Positions 9,354 to 17,026 of a stretch of 64,000 nucleotides of DNA are shown piece by piece. Positions within the stretch are counted from its first letter, which is position 1. The number at the start of each line of letters is the position of its first letter. Position numbers and translations under genes: made by a program. Source of the stretch: Dyella marensis (GTDB lineage Bacteria; Pseudomonadota; Gammaproteobacteria; Xanthomonadales; Rhodanobacteraceae). The notes beneath the pieces are model-generated. The model had not been told where the DNA came from and made no database searches. It worked only from the letters and a program-made list of their open reading frames with translations. The DNA lies in contig NZ_FONH01000003.1 in assembly GCF_900112865.1 (NCBI RefSeq), forward strand, positions 266,005-330,004, read 5' to 3'.

Positions 9354-9812
9354 ATGTCGGGTAAGGACGATCTGGCGGCATGGAAGCAGCAGGGCCCGGT
9401 GTGGCTATGGCGCTACGTCGAGAACTTCCGCAACTTCACCGGATGGCATTTCACTGCGGACCAGGAGGGCAGTCGCTCGCTGCTGGCCTTGCTCGATCTG
9501 CTGGAGGCGACGGGCGACGCATCGCTCTATCGAACGGTGCAGGTGGCGCAGCTGACGCCGGAAATCCTGGCCGTGCCCAACAACCGGTCGGCGCGCGCCA
9601 CATCGCCCGCACGGTGGCGGTTGCGCTATGCGCAGGCACCGGAGGAGTGGACGTTCGTGGAGGAGGGCGACACGCTGGTGTTCACCGTGGGTACGCAAGG
9701 CGTGCGGAAGTTGCGCGAGTCGGTGGAGGCGGTACTCCGGCGCGACGGAGATTTCTGCATCGGGTCGGATCCTCACCAGTTGTGGTTCTGGTGGCGGCGG
9801 GGCTCGCCATGA
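9354..9812 (+). CDS. Hypothetical protein
   Basis: 152-residue soluble protein of unknown function. The ATG follows AGGGGG at close spacing. The sequence has a WLWRYVENFRNFTGWHF block and a Trp-rich end (HQLWFWWRRG), but no motif I can name. Its upstream neighbour is divergent (94 bp) and its downstream neighbour convergent, with a strong 16-bp-stem hairpin between, so it is transcribed alone. Confidence 0.65.
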   Translation: MSGKDDLAAWKQQGPVWLWRYVENFRNFTGWHFTADQEGSRSLLALLDLLEATGDASLYRTVQVAQLTPEILAVPNNRSARATSPARWRLRYAQAPEEWTFVEEGDTLVFTVGTQGVRKLRESVEAVLRRDGDFCIGSDPHQLWFWWRRGSP

Positions 9813-9821
9813 CCGCATAAA

Positions 9822-9861
9822 GCAAACGGCACGCGAGAACGATCCCTCGCGTGCCGTTTGC
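9822..9861. terminator. Bidirectional terminator hairpin
   Basis: A perfect 16-bp stem (GCAAACGGCACGCGAG and its complement) with an 8-nt loop lies between convergent genes ending at 9812 and 9912. Read on the minus strand the stem is followed by TTTAT, which suits termination of the SDR gene. Confidence 0.8.
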
Positions 9862-9911
9862 ATCTCGCGCATCAGCGCTGCCTCGATGAGCTGCAGCGCT
9901 TACGTCGTCGA

Positions 9912-10658
9912 TCAGCGCGCGCCACCCGCTGCGTACAGCTTCTCGCCGGTCAGCCAGTACGAGTCGTCGGATGCCAGGAACACCGCGATGGTGGCGATGT
10001 CCTGCGGCTGGCCGATGCGGCCCAGCGGGGTGTGGGCGATGGCTTCCTGGTGGAAGTCCGAGCCGATGAAGCCGGCGGTCACGGTGCCTTCCGTCTCCAC
10101 CATGCCGGGGTTGAGCGCATTGACGCGGATCTTGCGCGGGCCGAGCTCGCGCGAGAGCACGCCGGTGATGGCGTCGACGGCGCCCTTGGTGGCGGTGTAG
10201 ACCGAGCCGCCCGGCGGCACGATGCGGGTCACCAGCGAGCCGATATTGATGATGCTGCCACCTTCGCCCATGTGCTTGGCGGCGGCCTGGGTGGTCAGCA
10301 GCAGGCCGAGCACATTGACGTTGAACTGCTTGTGGAAGTGGTCTTCGGTGATCTGTTCCAGCGGAGCGAATTCGTACACGCCGGAGTTGTTGACCAGGAT
10401 GTCCAGGCGGCCGAATTCCTTCACGGCGGCGTCGGCGATGGCCTGCGCATCGGCGGCCTGGGCGACGTCGCCCTTCACGGCCACGGCCTTGCCGCCGGCC
10501 TTGGTGATGGCGTCGACCACCGCGTCGGCGCCGGCCTTGCTGGACGCGTAGTTGACGACCACGGCGGCGCCTTCGGCGGCGAGCGCCTTGGCGATACCGG
10601 CGCCGATGCCCTTGGATGCGCCGGTGACCAGCGCGACTTTGCCTTTGAGCTTGCTCAT
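9912..10658 (-). CDS. SDR family oxidoreductase (FabG-like)
   Basis: 248-residue short-chain dehydrogenase/reductase, NAD(P)(H)-dependent. It has TGASKGIG at 12-19 (cofactor binding), NNSG in place of the usual NNAG near residue 90, then catalytic Ser in NIGSL and YTATK. The C-terminus, with a late SYWLTGE motif, suggests a glucose-dehydrogenase/FabG-like subfamily. The substrate cannot be read from sequence. It is divergent from an ArsR-like regulator, with three GAACTA half-sites in the 102-bp gap, so it is probably that regulator's target. Confidence 0.9.
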   Translation of the reverse strand: MSKLKGKVALVTGASKGIGAGIAKALAAEGAAVVVNYASSKAGADAVVDAITKAGGKAVAVKGDVAQAADAQAIADAAVKEFGRLDILVNNSGVYEFAPLEQITEDHFHKQFNVNVLGLLLTTQAAAKHMGEGGSIINIGSLVTRIVPPGGSVYTATKGAVDAITGVLSRELGPRKIRVNALNPGMVETEGTVTAGFIGSDFHQEAIAHTPLGRIGQPQDIATIAVFLASDDSYWLTGEKLYAAGGAR

Positions 10659-10712
10659 GACGGTTTTCCTGTCAGGTGGTTTGAGGGCGAACTGCCCGGT
10701 TCAGTAATTCAA

Positions 10713-10741
10713 TAGTTCGCAACATATGAACTAACGAACTA
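10713..10741. promoter_or_regulatory. Putative operator with GAACTA half-sites
   Basis: TAGTTCG (10713-10719) is inverted against CGAACTA (10735-10741). A further GAACTA at 10728-10733 forms a direct repeat with the last one and a tighter palindrome (AGTTC-N9-GAACT) with the first. It lies in an AT-rich patch between the divergent SDR and ArsR-like genes, the expected place for an autoregulatory site. Confidence 0.6.
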
Positions 10742-10760
10742 CAAGTCAAGGGCTGCTAAG

Positions 10761-11147
10761 ATGGCCGCCATGAGACCGCTAGTTCATCCCTCCGTCGACG
10801 ACGTCACCGTGGAAGGCATCCTCCACGCCCTGGCCGACCCGGTACGGGTGGCCATCTATGCGGGGCTCGCCGCCTCGGAGAAAGGCAGCAGCTGTTCGGC
10901 GTTCCTGCAGTTGGACAACCGCGAGATTCCGAAGTCTACGCTCTCGCAGCATTTCCGCGCCTTGCGCGAAGCTGGCCTGATCCGCAGCGAGCGCCAGGGC
11001 GTGGAGATGCGCAACACCACGCGTTGCGCCGAGATCAACAGTCGCTTCCCTGGCCTGCTGCCGGCGCTGATGGGTGCGTACCAGCAGCAGCTGATCGACC
11101 GGATGAAGGCGGCCAAGCGCAAGGGAAGCAAGGCAAAGAGCGGTTGA
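10761..11147 (+). CDS. ArsR-like helix-turn-helix regulator
   Basis: 128-residue winged-helix repressor. HALADPVRVAIYAGL (about 24-38) is the family's first helix region, and KSTLSQHFRALREAGLIRSERQG (60-82) is the recognition helix plus wing. No Cys-rich metal site of the ArsR type is seen in the recognition region, so it may sense a small molecule rather than a metal. Two in-frame ATGs (10761, 10770) are possible. It is divergent from the SDR gene with a three-half-site operator between. The basic C-terminus is KAAKRKGSKAKSG. Confidence 0.85.
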   Translation: MAAMRPLVHPSVDDVTVEGILHALADPVRVAIYAGLAASEKGSSCSAFLQLDNREIPKSTLSQHFRALREAGLIRSERQGVEMRNTTRCAEINSRFPGLLPALMGAYQQQLIDRMKAAKRKGSKAKSG

Positions 11148-11247
11148 TCGCGTTACCCCGGTCGCTAAAGAATCTGACAGCGCCGGCCGTCGCCGAAGGG
11201 CCCAATGAGCACACCCGGACGTCGGGTGCCATCAACGAGCCAAGGCC

Positions 11248-11397
11248 ATGTCTGAGAAAACCTGTGCCGCCTGCGACTGCGAACTGGATGCCAATGCGAT
11301 CCAGGTAAAGATCGGCGGCAAGACCGTCGAAGTGTGCTGCGAAGAATGTGCGGAGAAGCTGCGCGAAGCGCATGCCTCGGCCGCTTCCGGTCGCTGA
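11248..11397 (+). CDS. Small Cys-rich protein (CxxCxC ... CCxxC)
   Basis: 49-residue protein with AAGG before the ATG. Six cysteines are arranged as C6-x-x-C9-x-C11 and C30-C31-x-x-C34, separated by a beta-like QVKIGGKTVEV stretch and followed by a helix ending HASAASGR. The layout resembles the small metal-binding treble-clef/YHS/TRASH proteins, so zinc or copper binding is likely but not shown. It is followed after 20 bp by a GC-rich hairpin with TTTT, which supports it as a separate expressed gene. Confidence 0.75.
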   Translation: MSEKTCAACDCELDANAIQVKIGGKTVEVCCEECAEKLREAHASAASGR

Positions 11398-11417
11398 TCG
11401 TCGCGAAGACCGAAACC

Positions 11418-11444
11418 GGGCCGCTCCATCGGGCGGCCCTTTTC
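11418..11444 (+). terminator. Intrinsic terminator of the small Cys-rich gene
   Basis: GGGCCGC pairs with GCGGCCC over an 8-nt loop and is followed by TTTTCGTT. It lies 20 bp after the stop codon at 11397 and just before the convergent AraC gene end. Confidence 0.8.
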
Positions 11445-11452
11445 GTTGGGAC

Positions 11453-12277
11453 TCAGGTCGATTGCTTGAACGCGCTCGGCGAGCGTCCGTAGGCCTGGCG
11501 GAACGCATTGGCGAAATGGCTGTGGCTGGAGAAGCCCAGGTCCGCGGCGAGCGCGGAGAGGTCCTCGCTGCGCGGCACCAGGTCCAGCGCGCGCGCCAGG
11601 CGCAGGTGCAGGTGGTAGCGGTACAACGGCACGCCTTCCACCTGACGAAACACCTGGGTCAGATAGACCGGCGAGCAGCCGATCTCCGCGCCGATGTCGG
11701 CCAGCGTCCAGCGTCGCGACAGGTCGCTGGCGAGCAGCACTTTCACGCGGTCGGCCAGGCGACGCCGTGCGTGCGTGGTGGCCAGCTCGCGCGCGCTGCG
11801 CGGGCCGAGGCTGCGGCCGATCAGGGTGAGCAGCAAGGCCTCGGCTTCCAGCGGTTCGATGCTGTCGCCTTCGAGGTTGTGGCGCAGCAGCGCCACCAGG
11901 GCTTGCGCGCGCGGATCGATCGGTTGCGCTTGCCGGTTGAAACCGACCTTGTCGCCGCCCTGGCGCAGCAGCGCGCGCGGCGCCAGTTCTTCCAGCATCG
12001 CGTCCGGCAGTTCCACCGAAAGGCAAGCGTCGCCACCGTTCACCGGATGGCTGACCTGGTAGCCCTCGCCCGCGTTGAAGAACAGCATGTGGTTGGCATC
12101 GGCCACGGACTGGTCGCTGCCGACGTGGCGCACGTACACGCCGCGATACGGGAACACCAGATTGGTCGACGCGGCGCATTCTTCCGCACTGCGATGCCGG
12201 CAGGCTCCGTCGCAGCGCACATTGCGCAGCGCCACGGTGTCGGTGCTCAGCCAGCGATCGACGTGGAAGGTGGACAT
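11453..12277 (-). CDS. AraC family transcriptional regulator
   Basis: 274-residue regulator. The N-terminal cupin-like domain carries a cysteine group (C22, C26, C34) that could bind metal or sense redox state. The two helix-turn-helix units are at about 191-212 (TLADIGAEIGCSPVYLTQVF) and 241-262 (DLGFSSHSHFANAFRQ). It shares the C-terminal signature of the regulator at 5482. It is transcribed in the same direction as, and 38 bp after, the DUF4198 gene that ends the four-gene operon. It may therefore be co-transcribed or regulate that operon, but there is no direct evidence. Confidence 0.9.
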   Translation of the reverse strand: MSTFHVDRWLSTDTVALRNVRCDGACRHRSAEECAASTNLVFPYRGVYVRHVGSDQSVADANHMLFFNAGEGYQVSHPVNGGDACLSVELPDAMLEELAPRALLRQGGDKVGFNRQAQPIDPRAQALVALLRHNLEGDSIEPLEAEALLLTLIGRSLGPRSARELATTHARRRLADRVKVLLASDLSRRWTLADIGAEIGCSPVYLTQVFRQVEGVPLYRYHLHLRLARALDLVPRSEDLSALAADLGFSSHSHFANAFRQAYGRSPSAFKQST

Positions 12278-12315
12278 GCCGCGCAGGATAGCCGGATTGA
12301 GGAGCGGGAAGTGGT

Positions 12316-13134
12316 TCAGGGATAGCCGAAGGCCAGGCTCGAAAAGGACGTCTCGAAGTCCATGTCGTCGCCGGGCGGCAGCGGCCGGGTCCAGATCACG
12401 TTGAGCAGCCAGCTGCCATGGGCGGGCACGCTGAACACGGCGCGCCCGGCAGCGTCGGTGCGATGGGTTTCCACCGGGCTTTCGTCATGTTCCAGGCGGG
12501 TCAGCTTGACCAGTGCGCCGGGCAGGGGCTGGCCGAGGTAGAGCACGTGGATGGGAAGTTCGTCGCTGTGCGGTAGGGCGTAGGGATTGCGCTCCGGCAC
12601 GATTTCCAGGGTAAGGCCGAGCGGGCGGGTGGCGATCGCGGTGTCGGTGCCGGGCGGTCCTACTTGCATCAAGGCCTTGGCATGGCGCCCGTAGCGTTCG
12701 GCGCCGTCGCGATCCATGCGCCGGGTGCGCTCGCGTTCGGCGAGCGCCGGGGTGAGTCCCTCTGCGCGGAGGTAATCGTTGAAGCGGATCGCCGGCAACG
12801 AGGTCATCGCACGGTTGTCGGTCTCCAGCACCAGCAGGTGGGTGCCGGGCGTTGCCAGTTGCAGATCGGCATCCGCATCGGCGGCGCCGACGTGCAGGCG
12901 CGCATGCAGGTCGATCGCGGCACCGCCCGGGTCGATCGCCTGGAAACGCGTGATGCGCCGCGCCGCGATCGGCGAGCGTTGGCGGTAAGGACCGTGCCCG
13001 ACCTGCAAAGTCAGCGGCACGGTCGCCTGCGGCGCAACCCGGTATTGCGAAGGCTGCAGCCAGAAATCGTGCGCGGCGGCAGGCATGGCCGCGAGCGCGA
13101 GCAGAACGCTACCCAACCAGGTATGCATGTTCAT
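12316..13134 (-). CDS. DUF4198 periplasmic protein (metal-uptake associated)
   Basis: 272-residue exported protein. The signal peptide would be cut after AMPAAA to leave HDFWLQPS, so the mature protein starts with histidine; HDFW is the hallmark of DUF4198. Two beta-sandwich-like halves follow, with GAALVKLTR-type bacterial-Ig features in the second half (about 190-260). DUF4198 proteins are often encoded beside nickel/cobalt uptake systems, as far as I recall. Its ATG overlaps the stop of the preceding membrane gene (ATGA), so translation is coupled. It is the last gene of the four-gene operon. Confidence 0.85.
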   Translation of the reverse strand: MNMHTWLGSVLLALAAMPAAAHDFWLQPSQYRVAPQATVPLTLQVGHGPYRQRSPIAARRITRFQAIDPGGAAIDLHARLHVGAADADADLQLATPGTHLLVLETDNRAMTSLPAIRFNDYLRAEGLTPALAERERTRRMDRDGAERYGRHAKALMQVGPPGTDTAIATRPLGLTLEIVPERNPYALPHSDELPIHVLYLGQPLPGALVKLTRLEHDESPVETHRTDAAGRAVFSVPAHGSWLLNVIWTRPLPPGDDMDFETSFSSLAFGYP

Positions 13135-13616
13135 TCGAGATGATCCGGCAGATAGCCCGGCGTCACGGGCAGATAGGGCAGGGCCGCGGCAAGCACCGCG
13201 ATGGCGATCAGCCAGCTGGACATCACCTTCGCCGCGACCGGCACGCGCCAGCGCACCGCGAGCAGCGCCGGCACCAGCGCGAGCATGCACAGCCAGGCCG
13301 CGGGCAGGTGATACCAGTGCCCTTCGAACGCGATCATCGCTCCGCTGCACAGTCCGGCATCCACTGCCAACAGGATGGCCAGTTGCGCTGACAACCCGCG
13401 TGGCAGATGCACCGTGGCGGCGCATGCGATCACGCTCAGCCAGCCGCAGAGAAACACCAGGTCGACGGTGGCCTGCGGCAGTGTCAAAGCGAATCCGCAT
13501 ATCGCAGATATCGCCATTGTCAGGAAGCACGCCATCCGCACGCTCCGCGGCGCAAATGCCAACGCCACCCCGAATGCCGCGCACAGCAGCATGGCCGCCG
13601 CGACGCCGCCCCTCAT
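13131..13616 (-). CDS. Small polytopic membrane protein of unknown family
   Basis: 161 residues, almost all hydrophobic, with about five or six predicted membrane segments and no signature I recognise. Polar points that might matter are AFEGHWYHLP (a His pair in a loop at about 108-117) and the C-terminal PGYLPDHLE. Both ends overlap neighbours by ATGA, so it lies between HupE/UreJ and DUF4198 as an obligate operon member. It could be a partner or energising subunit of the transporter. That is inference from position only. Confidence 0.75.
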   Translation of the reverse strand: MRGGVAAAMLLCAAFGVALAFAPRSVRMACFLTMAISAICGFALTLPQATVDLVFLCGWLSVIACAATVHLPRGLSAQLAILLAVDAGLCSGAMIAFEGHWYHLPAAWLCMLALVPALLAVRWRVPVAAKVMSSWLIAIAVLAAALPYLPVTPGYLPDHLE

Positions 13617-14212
13617 GACACGGCCCTCAGCAGGAACCAGCAGCCGGCCGCGCCGATCAAGGCGCCCAGGCCGCGTGCAAGCCGCCGGCCGACTGGCCGC
13701 GCGCACAGCAGACCAAGCGCGATACCCACCGCGTGCAGCAACCCCGTCGCCAGCACGAAGCCGCTGCTGTAACCCACCGGATCCGCCGCCGCGGGCAACT
13801 CGCGTCCATGCGCATAGCCATGGAACAACGCGAACAACGCCACCACCGCAACCGCCAGCCATGCCGGCGCCCGCCAGGCCAGCGCAATGCACGCACCGAG
13901 CACCAGCACCGACAGCGCGATGCCGCTTTCCACCGGCGGCAGCGGTGCGCCGAACATGCCGAGCATCGCGCCGCCGACCATCATCGCGGGGAATACCACC
14001 GGCAGCACATGCACCAGCGGGCGACCGAGGAACGCGCCCCACAGGCCGACCGACACCATCGCCAGCAGATGATCCGCGCCCGACAGCGGGTGGGCGAAGC
14101 CGGCGAGAAAGCCACCGGCCAGGCCGGTGCCGGTGTGCGCATGGACGGGCAGCGCGAGTACGCATGCACCGGAGAGCACGGCACCTATGCCGATGGAGCG
14201 CGGCGAACTCAC
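13613..14212 (-). CDS. HupE/UreJ family metal permease
   Basis: 199-residue inner-membrane protein. HPLSGADHLLAM at 41-52 is the family's metal-binding motif, in the first membrane helix. The signal sequence ends in PVHA, so the mature N-terminus would be HTGTG; an N-terminal histidine is a known metal ligand in related nickel permeases. Five or six more segments follow, with HGYAHGRELP around 130. HupE/UreJ proteins take up nickel (or cobalt). No hydrogenase or urease genes are in the window, so the end use is unknown. It overlaps both neighbours by ATGA. Confidence 0.88.
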   Translation of the reverse strand: MSSPRSIGIGAVLSGACVLALPVHAHTGTGLAGGFLAGFAHPLSGADHLLAMVSVGLWGAFLGRPLVHVLPVVFPAMMVGGAMLGMFGAPLPPVESGIALSVLVLGACIALAWRAPAWLAVAVVALFALFHGYAHGRELPAAADPVGYSSGFVLATGLLHAVGIALGLLCARPVGRRLARGLGALIGAAGCWFLLRAVS

Positions 14213-15438
14213 TGATACGCTCCGGCCGCAGCCGCTTGCGCATCCGGCGCGGCGAGGAACGGGAACACGCTGTCCGACTGTTCGCGTTCGTCGCGCGTCA
14301 ACCCGTCGCTGACGCTGTCCGTGGTGCCGTCGACCAGCATCGAGCGATAGACATTGGAAGCGCTATAAGTCGGCGTGCGGCCGCCGCAATCCTTGGCCAG
14401 GGCGGGATCGCCGCCCAGTGCCGCGCGCTCCACCGCGAAGAACTGCGTGCAGGTGGCGGAGGCACTGTTGACCCACAGGCGATCGTCCGCGAGCAGCGCG
14501 GCCAGCCGGTGGTAGCGCTGTGCCGGCGGCGCTTTGGCATTGGCCAGCCACTGGTTGCCGCACTTGCCGTCGAAGCCGTCGTACAGGCCGAGGTTGCCGG
14601 CGATCTCGTCGACGAACTTCGCCCCGTCCGCGGGCGTGGCCATGTTGTAGGTCTCCTTGAACGCGTCGCTGATTTCGTCGGGAGCCAGCGTGCCGAGCAG
14701 CGCATTGCCGGTGAGCGGCCGGCCGGCGCGATCGATCTGCCGCGTCGGGCCCTGCGTGGCAGCCCATACCGCGAGCAGCGGCCCGCCCTTGCTCACCGCG
14801 CCGAGGTCGATGGATACGACGATCGCCGACGTCGTCCAGCCGGCAAGCAGGTTCTTTGCGGGTCCGCCCTGGGTGTGCGCCCACTCGTCGGCGACGGCGT
14901 GCACGGTGGCCGCATCGAACGCGGGGCAACCGGCGGCATCCACCTTGGCGCCTGCTTCGAGCGCGGCATGCGCCTTGTCATAGGCGGCGCGGGTGCCTTT
15001 GACGTTGTTGAAGAACGGATCGTCGCGCGGGCCGGCGAACACGCGGAAGCTGCCGTGCTCGCTCGCCAACCCCTGCGTGTCGCCCGGATTGCCGTGCGCC
15101 GTATCCGTGTCGCCCGCGGTGCAGGTGACATCCGTGCCGGAACGGAAGCGGCAGCGGATGGCGGTGCTGGCGCCGGTGTGGCCGAAGCGCTTGCCGCTGT
15201 CGATATGGAAGACGTAGTCGAGCTTGTCGGAGAAGGTATGCCCGACGATGTCCATCACCAGGTTCAGGTGCTTGCCGTCGGGCGAGGTCCAGGCATAGAG
15301 GTCGCCGATGTCGGCGCGCGGGTCGCCGATCACCGACGGGGTGTCGAGATGGTCCGAGGCGTGGGTGTTGGCGGTGAAGGCCAGGCTCAGGCCGAGGCAG
15401 GCCAGCGCCTGCAGCCGCATGGCAGCTGTGCGTTTCAT
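14209..15438 (-). CDS. DUF4331 secreted protein, first gene of the operon
   Basis: 409-residue exported protein. The signal peptide ends near TNTHA and the mature protein starts SDHLDTPSVIGDPRADIGDLYAW, the signature of DUF4331 (S-x-H-x-x-x-P, then D-DLY-W/F). It has cysteines spaced for several disulphides (CRFRSGTDVTC, CPAF, CGNQW, CTQFF, CGGRT). The function of DUF4331 is not known to me. I start at MKRTAAM; an earlier in-frame ATG at 15516 would spoil the signal peptide. Its stop overlaps the HupE start (ATGA), so it is tied to metal transport by position. Confidence 0.85.
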   Translation of the reverse strand: MKRTAAMRLQALACLGLSLAFTANTHASDHLDTPSVIGDPRADIGDLYAWTSPDGKHLNLVMDIVGHTFSDKLDYVFHIDSGKRFGHTGASTAIRCRFRSGTDVTCTAGDTDTAHGNPGDTQGLASEHGSFRVFAGPRDDPFFNNVKGTRAAYDKAHAALEAGAKVDAAGCPAFDAATVHAVADEWAHTQGGPAKNLLAGWTTSAIVVSIDLGAVSKGGPLLAVWAATQGPTRQIDRAGRPLTGNALLGTLAPDEISDAFKETYNMATPADGAKFVDEIAGNLGLYDGFDGKCGNQWLANAKAPPAQRYHRLAALLADDRLWVNSASATCTQFFAVERAALGGDPALAKDCGGRTPTYSASNVYRSMLVDGTTDSVSDGLTRDEREQSDSVFPFLAAPDAQAAAAGAYQ

Positions 15439-15448
15439 AAGGGCGTCG

Positions 15449-15469
15449 CTCGTGTGGGGTAGGCACGAG
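15449..15469 (-). promoter_or_regulatory. Inverted repeat upstream of the DUF4331 operon
   Basis: CTCGTG and CACGAG form an inverted repeat with a 9-nt spacer, 11 bp ahead of the DUF4331 start codon, within the only 111-bp gap that can hold the operon promoter. It could be an operator or a leader hairpin. Confidence 0.35.
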
Positions 15470-15549
15470 CAGTAGGCCCGACAGGGCGGGAGGCGGGCTA
15501 TCAAAATCTTTAGCAAGCCTGCCGCCGTCTTGCCCCGGCATGGGGCGGC

Positions 15550-16119
15550 TCAGGCGCGGGTGTAGCGCATGATCCAGTTGGTTTCCCAGCTGCGGCCTGC
15601 GTCCGGGGAGAACGCCTGTTCCCATTGGCAGGTGTCCGCCGCGATCGGCGTGAAGATGCCGCGCACCTTGACCGACCTGCCCTCGAAGGTTTCGTCGGAG
15701 AGGAAGGTGCCGATGCCATGCTCGAAGCGGCCGAGGCCGGGCGCGTCGATGGCGATCGGCCTGGCGCCATCGAGATACCAGTCCGCCCACTGGCCGCTGG
15801 CGGCGTCGTAGCCGCGGATGCCCAGGCCGTTGTAGGTCTTTCCGCCGCGGCGCGACTCGCTCTCGTTGATATTGACCGCGCCGCCCAGCAGCGACTGGCA
15901 GCGCGAAGTGCCCTCGAACTCGTCCCAATCCTTGCTTCCCGCCAGCCGCTTGCGCAGGCGCCGGTGGTGCACGCGCCAGTTGCCGAGGAAGAAATCGAAG
16001 TCATGTACGCCGGAGGCCGGTGGCGGCGTCGCGCCCTGGCCATCCAGGACGAACAAGGCGGGCAGGGCGGCCAGGGTCCATTGCAGGACCTGGCGCCGGA
16101 CCGGGTCGATCTCGTGCAT
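15550..16119 (-). CDS. One-domain HDFDF (DUF1579-like) protein
   Basis: 189-residue protein homologous to each half of the protein at 7563-8645. The shared features are HDFDFFLGNWRVHHRRL after a hydrophobic leader and the closing SPDAGRSWETNWIMRYTR. The N-terminus (RRQVLQWTLAALPALFVL) has two arginines before a hydrophobic run, so export, perhaps by Tat, is possible but the Tat motif is imperfect. ATG follows GAGGTG. It carries the same upstream motif as its paralogue, 58 bp before the start. It is followed by the DUF4331 operon on the same strand. Function unknown. Confidence 0.8.
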   Translation of the reverse strand: MHEIDPVRRQVLQWTLAALPALFVLDGQGATPPPASGVHDFDFFLGNWRVHHRRLRKRLAGSKDWDEFEGTSRCQSLLGGAVNINESESRRGGKTYNGLGIRGYDAASGQWADWYLDGARPIAIDAPGLGRFEHGIGTFLSDETFEGRSVKVRGIFTPIAADTCQWEQAFSPDAGRSWETNWIMRYTRA

Positions 16120-16176
16120 GCGGCACCTCGACGTGATGGGGGCGGCGGCACCATGCGCCGGGCACGGCGACACCGG

Positions 16177-16217
16177 AATAGCCACTTGGCGAGGTTTGGC
16201 CGGACCACTTCGGCGGG
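16177..16217. promoter_or_regulatory. Conserved upstream motif, copy 2 (AAGTGG direct repeats)
   Basis: Read on the minus strand: CCCC, spacer, AAGTGGTC, a CCAAACC core, then AAGTGGCTATT, matching 8706-8746 with one base less in the middle. It is 58 bp ahead of the one-domain HDFDF gene and also directly upstream of the divergent isochorismatase-like gene, so it might control both. Confidence 0.55.
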
Positions 16218-16254
16218 GGCTATGATTCCCGTCTCGCCACTCGATGCGGATCTC

Positions 16255-16794
16255 ATGACTTCGGCCCTACTTGTGATCGACATGCAGCAAGGCCTGTGCA
16301 CCGGCGAATGGGCGGCGCACGACATCGAGCGGGTGCTGCAGCGGATCAACGACCTGATCGACCGTGCCCGCGCGGCACGGGTGCCGGTGGTGCTGATCCA
16401 GCACGAGGAGGCCGAGGGCGACCTGGTGCATGACACGCCCGGATGGCAACTGGTAGATGGCCTGCACTGGCGGCCCGACGATCCGCGCGTGCGCAAGGCC
16501 ACGCCGGATTCCTTCTATGAGACGGAACTGGGCCAGCTGCTGCAGCAGCGCGGCATCGACCGCCTGGCGATCTGCGGCCTGCAGAGCGATTTCTGCATCG
16601 ACACCACCGTGCGGCACGCGCTTGCGCTGGGCTACCACGTCAGCCTGGCCGGCGATGCGCACTCCACGGTGGACAATGATGTGCTGCGGGCGGAGCAGAT
16701 CACCGCGCACCACAACTGGGTGTTGGCGCGGCTGCAGGCCTATGGCACGCGGATGGAAGTGGTGCCGGCGGAGCAGATCCGGTTCGGCGGCTGA
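16255..16794 (+). CDS. Isochorismatase-family cysteine hydrolase
   Basis: 179-residue hydrolase with the family's catalytic triad: D9 in VIDMQ, K81 and C114 (SDFCIDTTVR). Family members cleave isochorismate, nicotinamide, N-carbamoyl compounds or similar amides; the substrate here is unknown. I start at MTSALLV because that is the usual family N-terminus. An ATG at 16222, behind GGCGGGGGC, would add 11 residues. It is divergent from the one-domain HDFDF gene, with the AAGTGG motif in the gap. Confidence 0.85.
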   Translation: MTSALLVIDMQQGLCTGEWAAHDIERVLQRINDLIDRARAARVPVVLIQHEEAEGDLVHDTPGWQLVDGLHWRPDDPRVRKATPDSFYETELGQLLQQRGIDRLAICGLQSDFCIDTTVRHALALGYHVSLAGDAHSTVDNDVLRAEQITAHHNWVLARLQAYGTRMEVVPAEQIRFGG

Positions 16795-17026
16795 GTGCGT
16801 ACGGGTTTCTTACGCACGATACCCATCCTTTTCACCCTGCTGAACCTTTTCCCAGCAAGTTGTTGCGCCGCGGAATGACGCGGCGATGACGCTCGCTCAT
16901 CCTGCGCGGCGAATCCGGGCACGCGCCAATAGAAGAGCGGGCATCTCGCGATGACTCGTTCCGTTGGCGCGTACGCCTGCCGGTGCCTTAGGGGGGCGCC
17001 CACTTAAAAGAGGGAGGAATGGAGTC

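Noticed and set aside
13613-14212. HupE/UreJ as part of a hydrogenase or urease operon
   Set aside because: No structural or accessory genes for either enzyme occur in the window; the neighbours are DUF4331, a small membrane protein and DUF4198.
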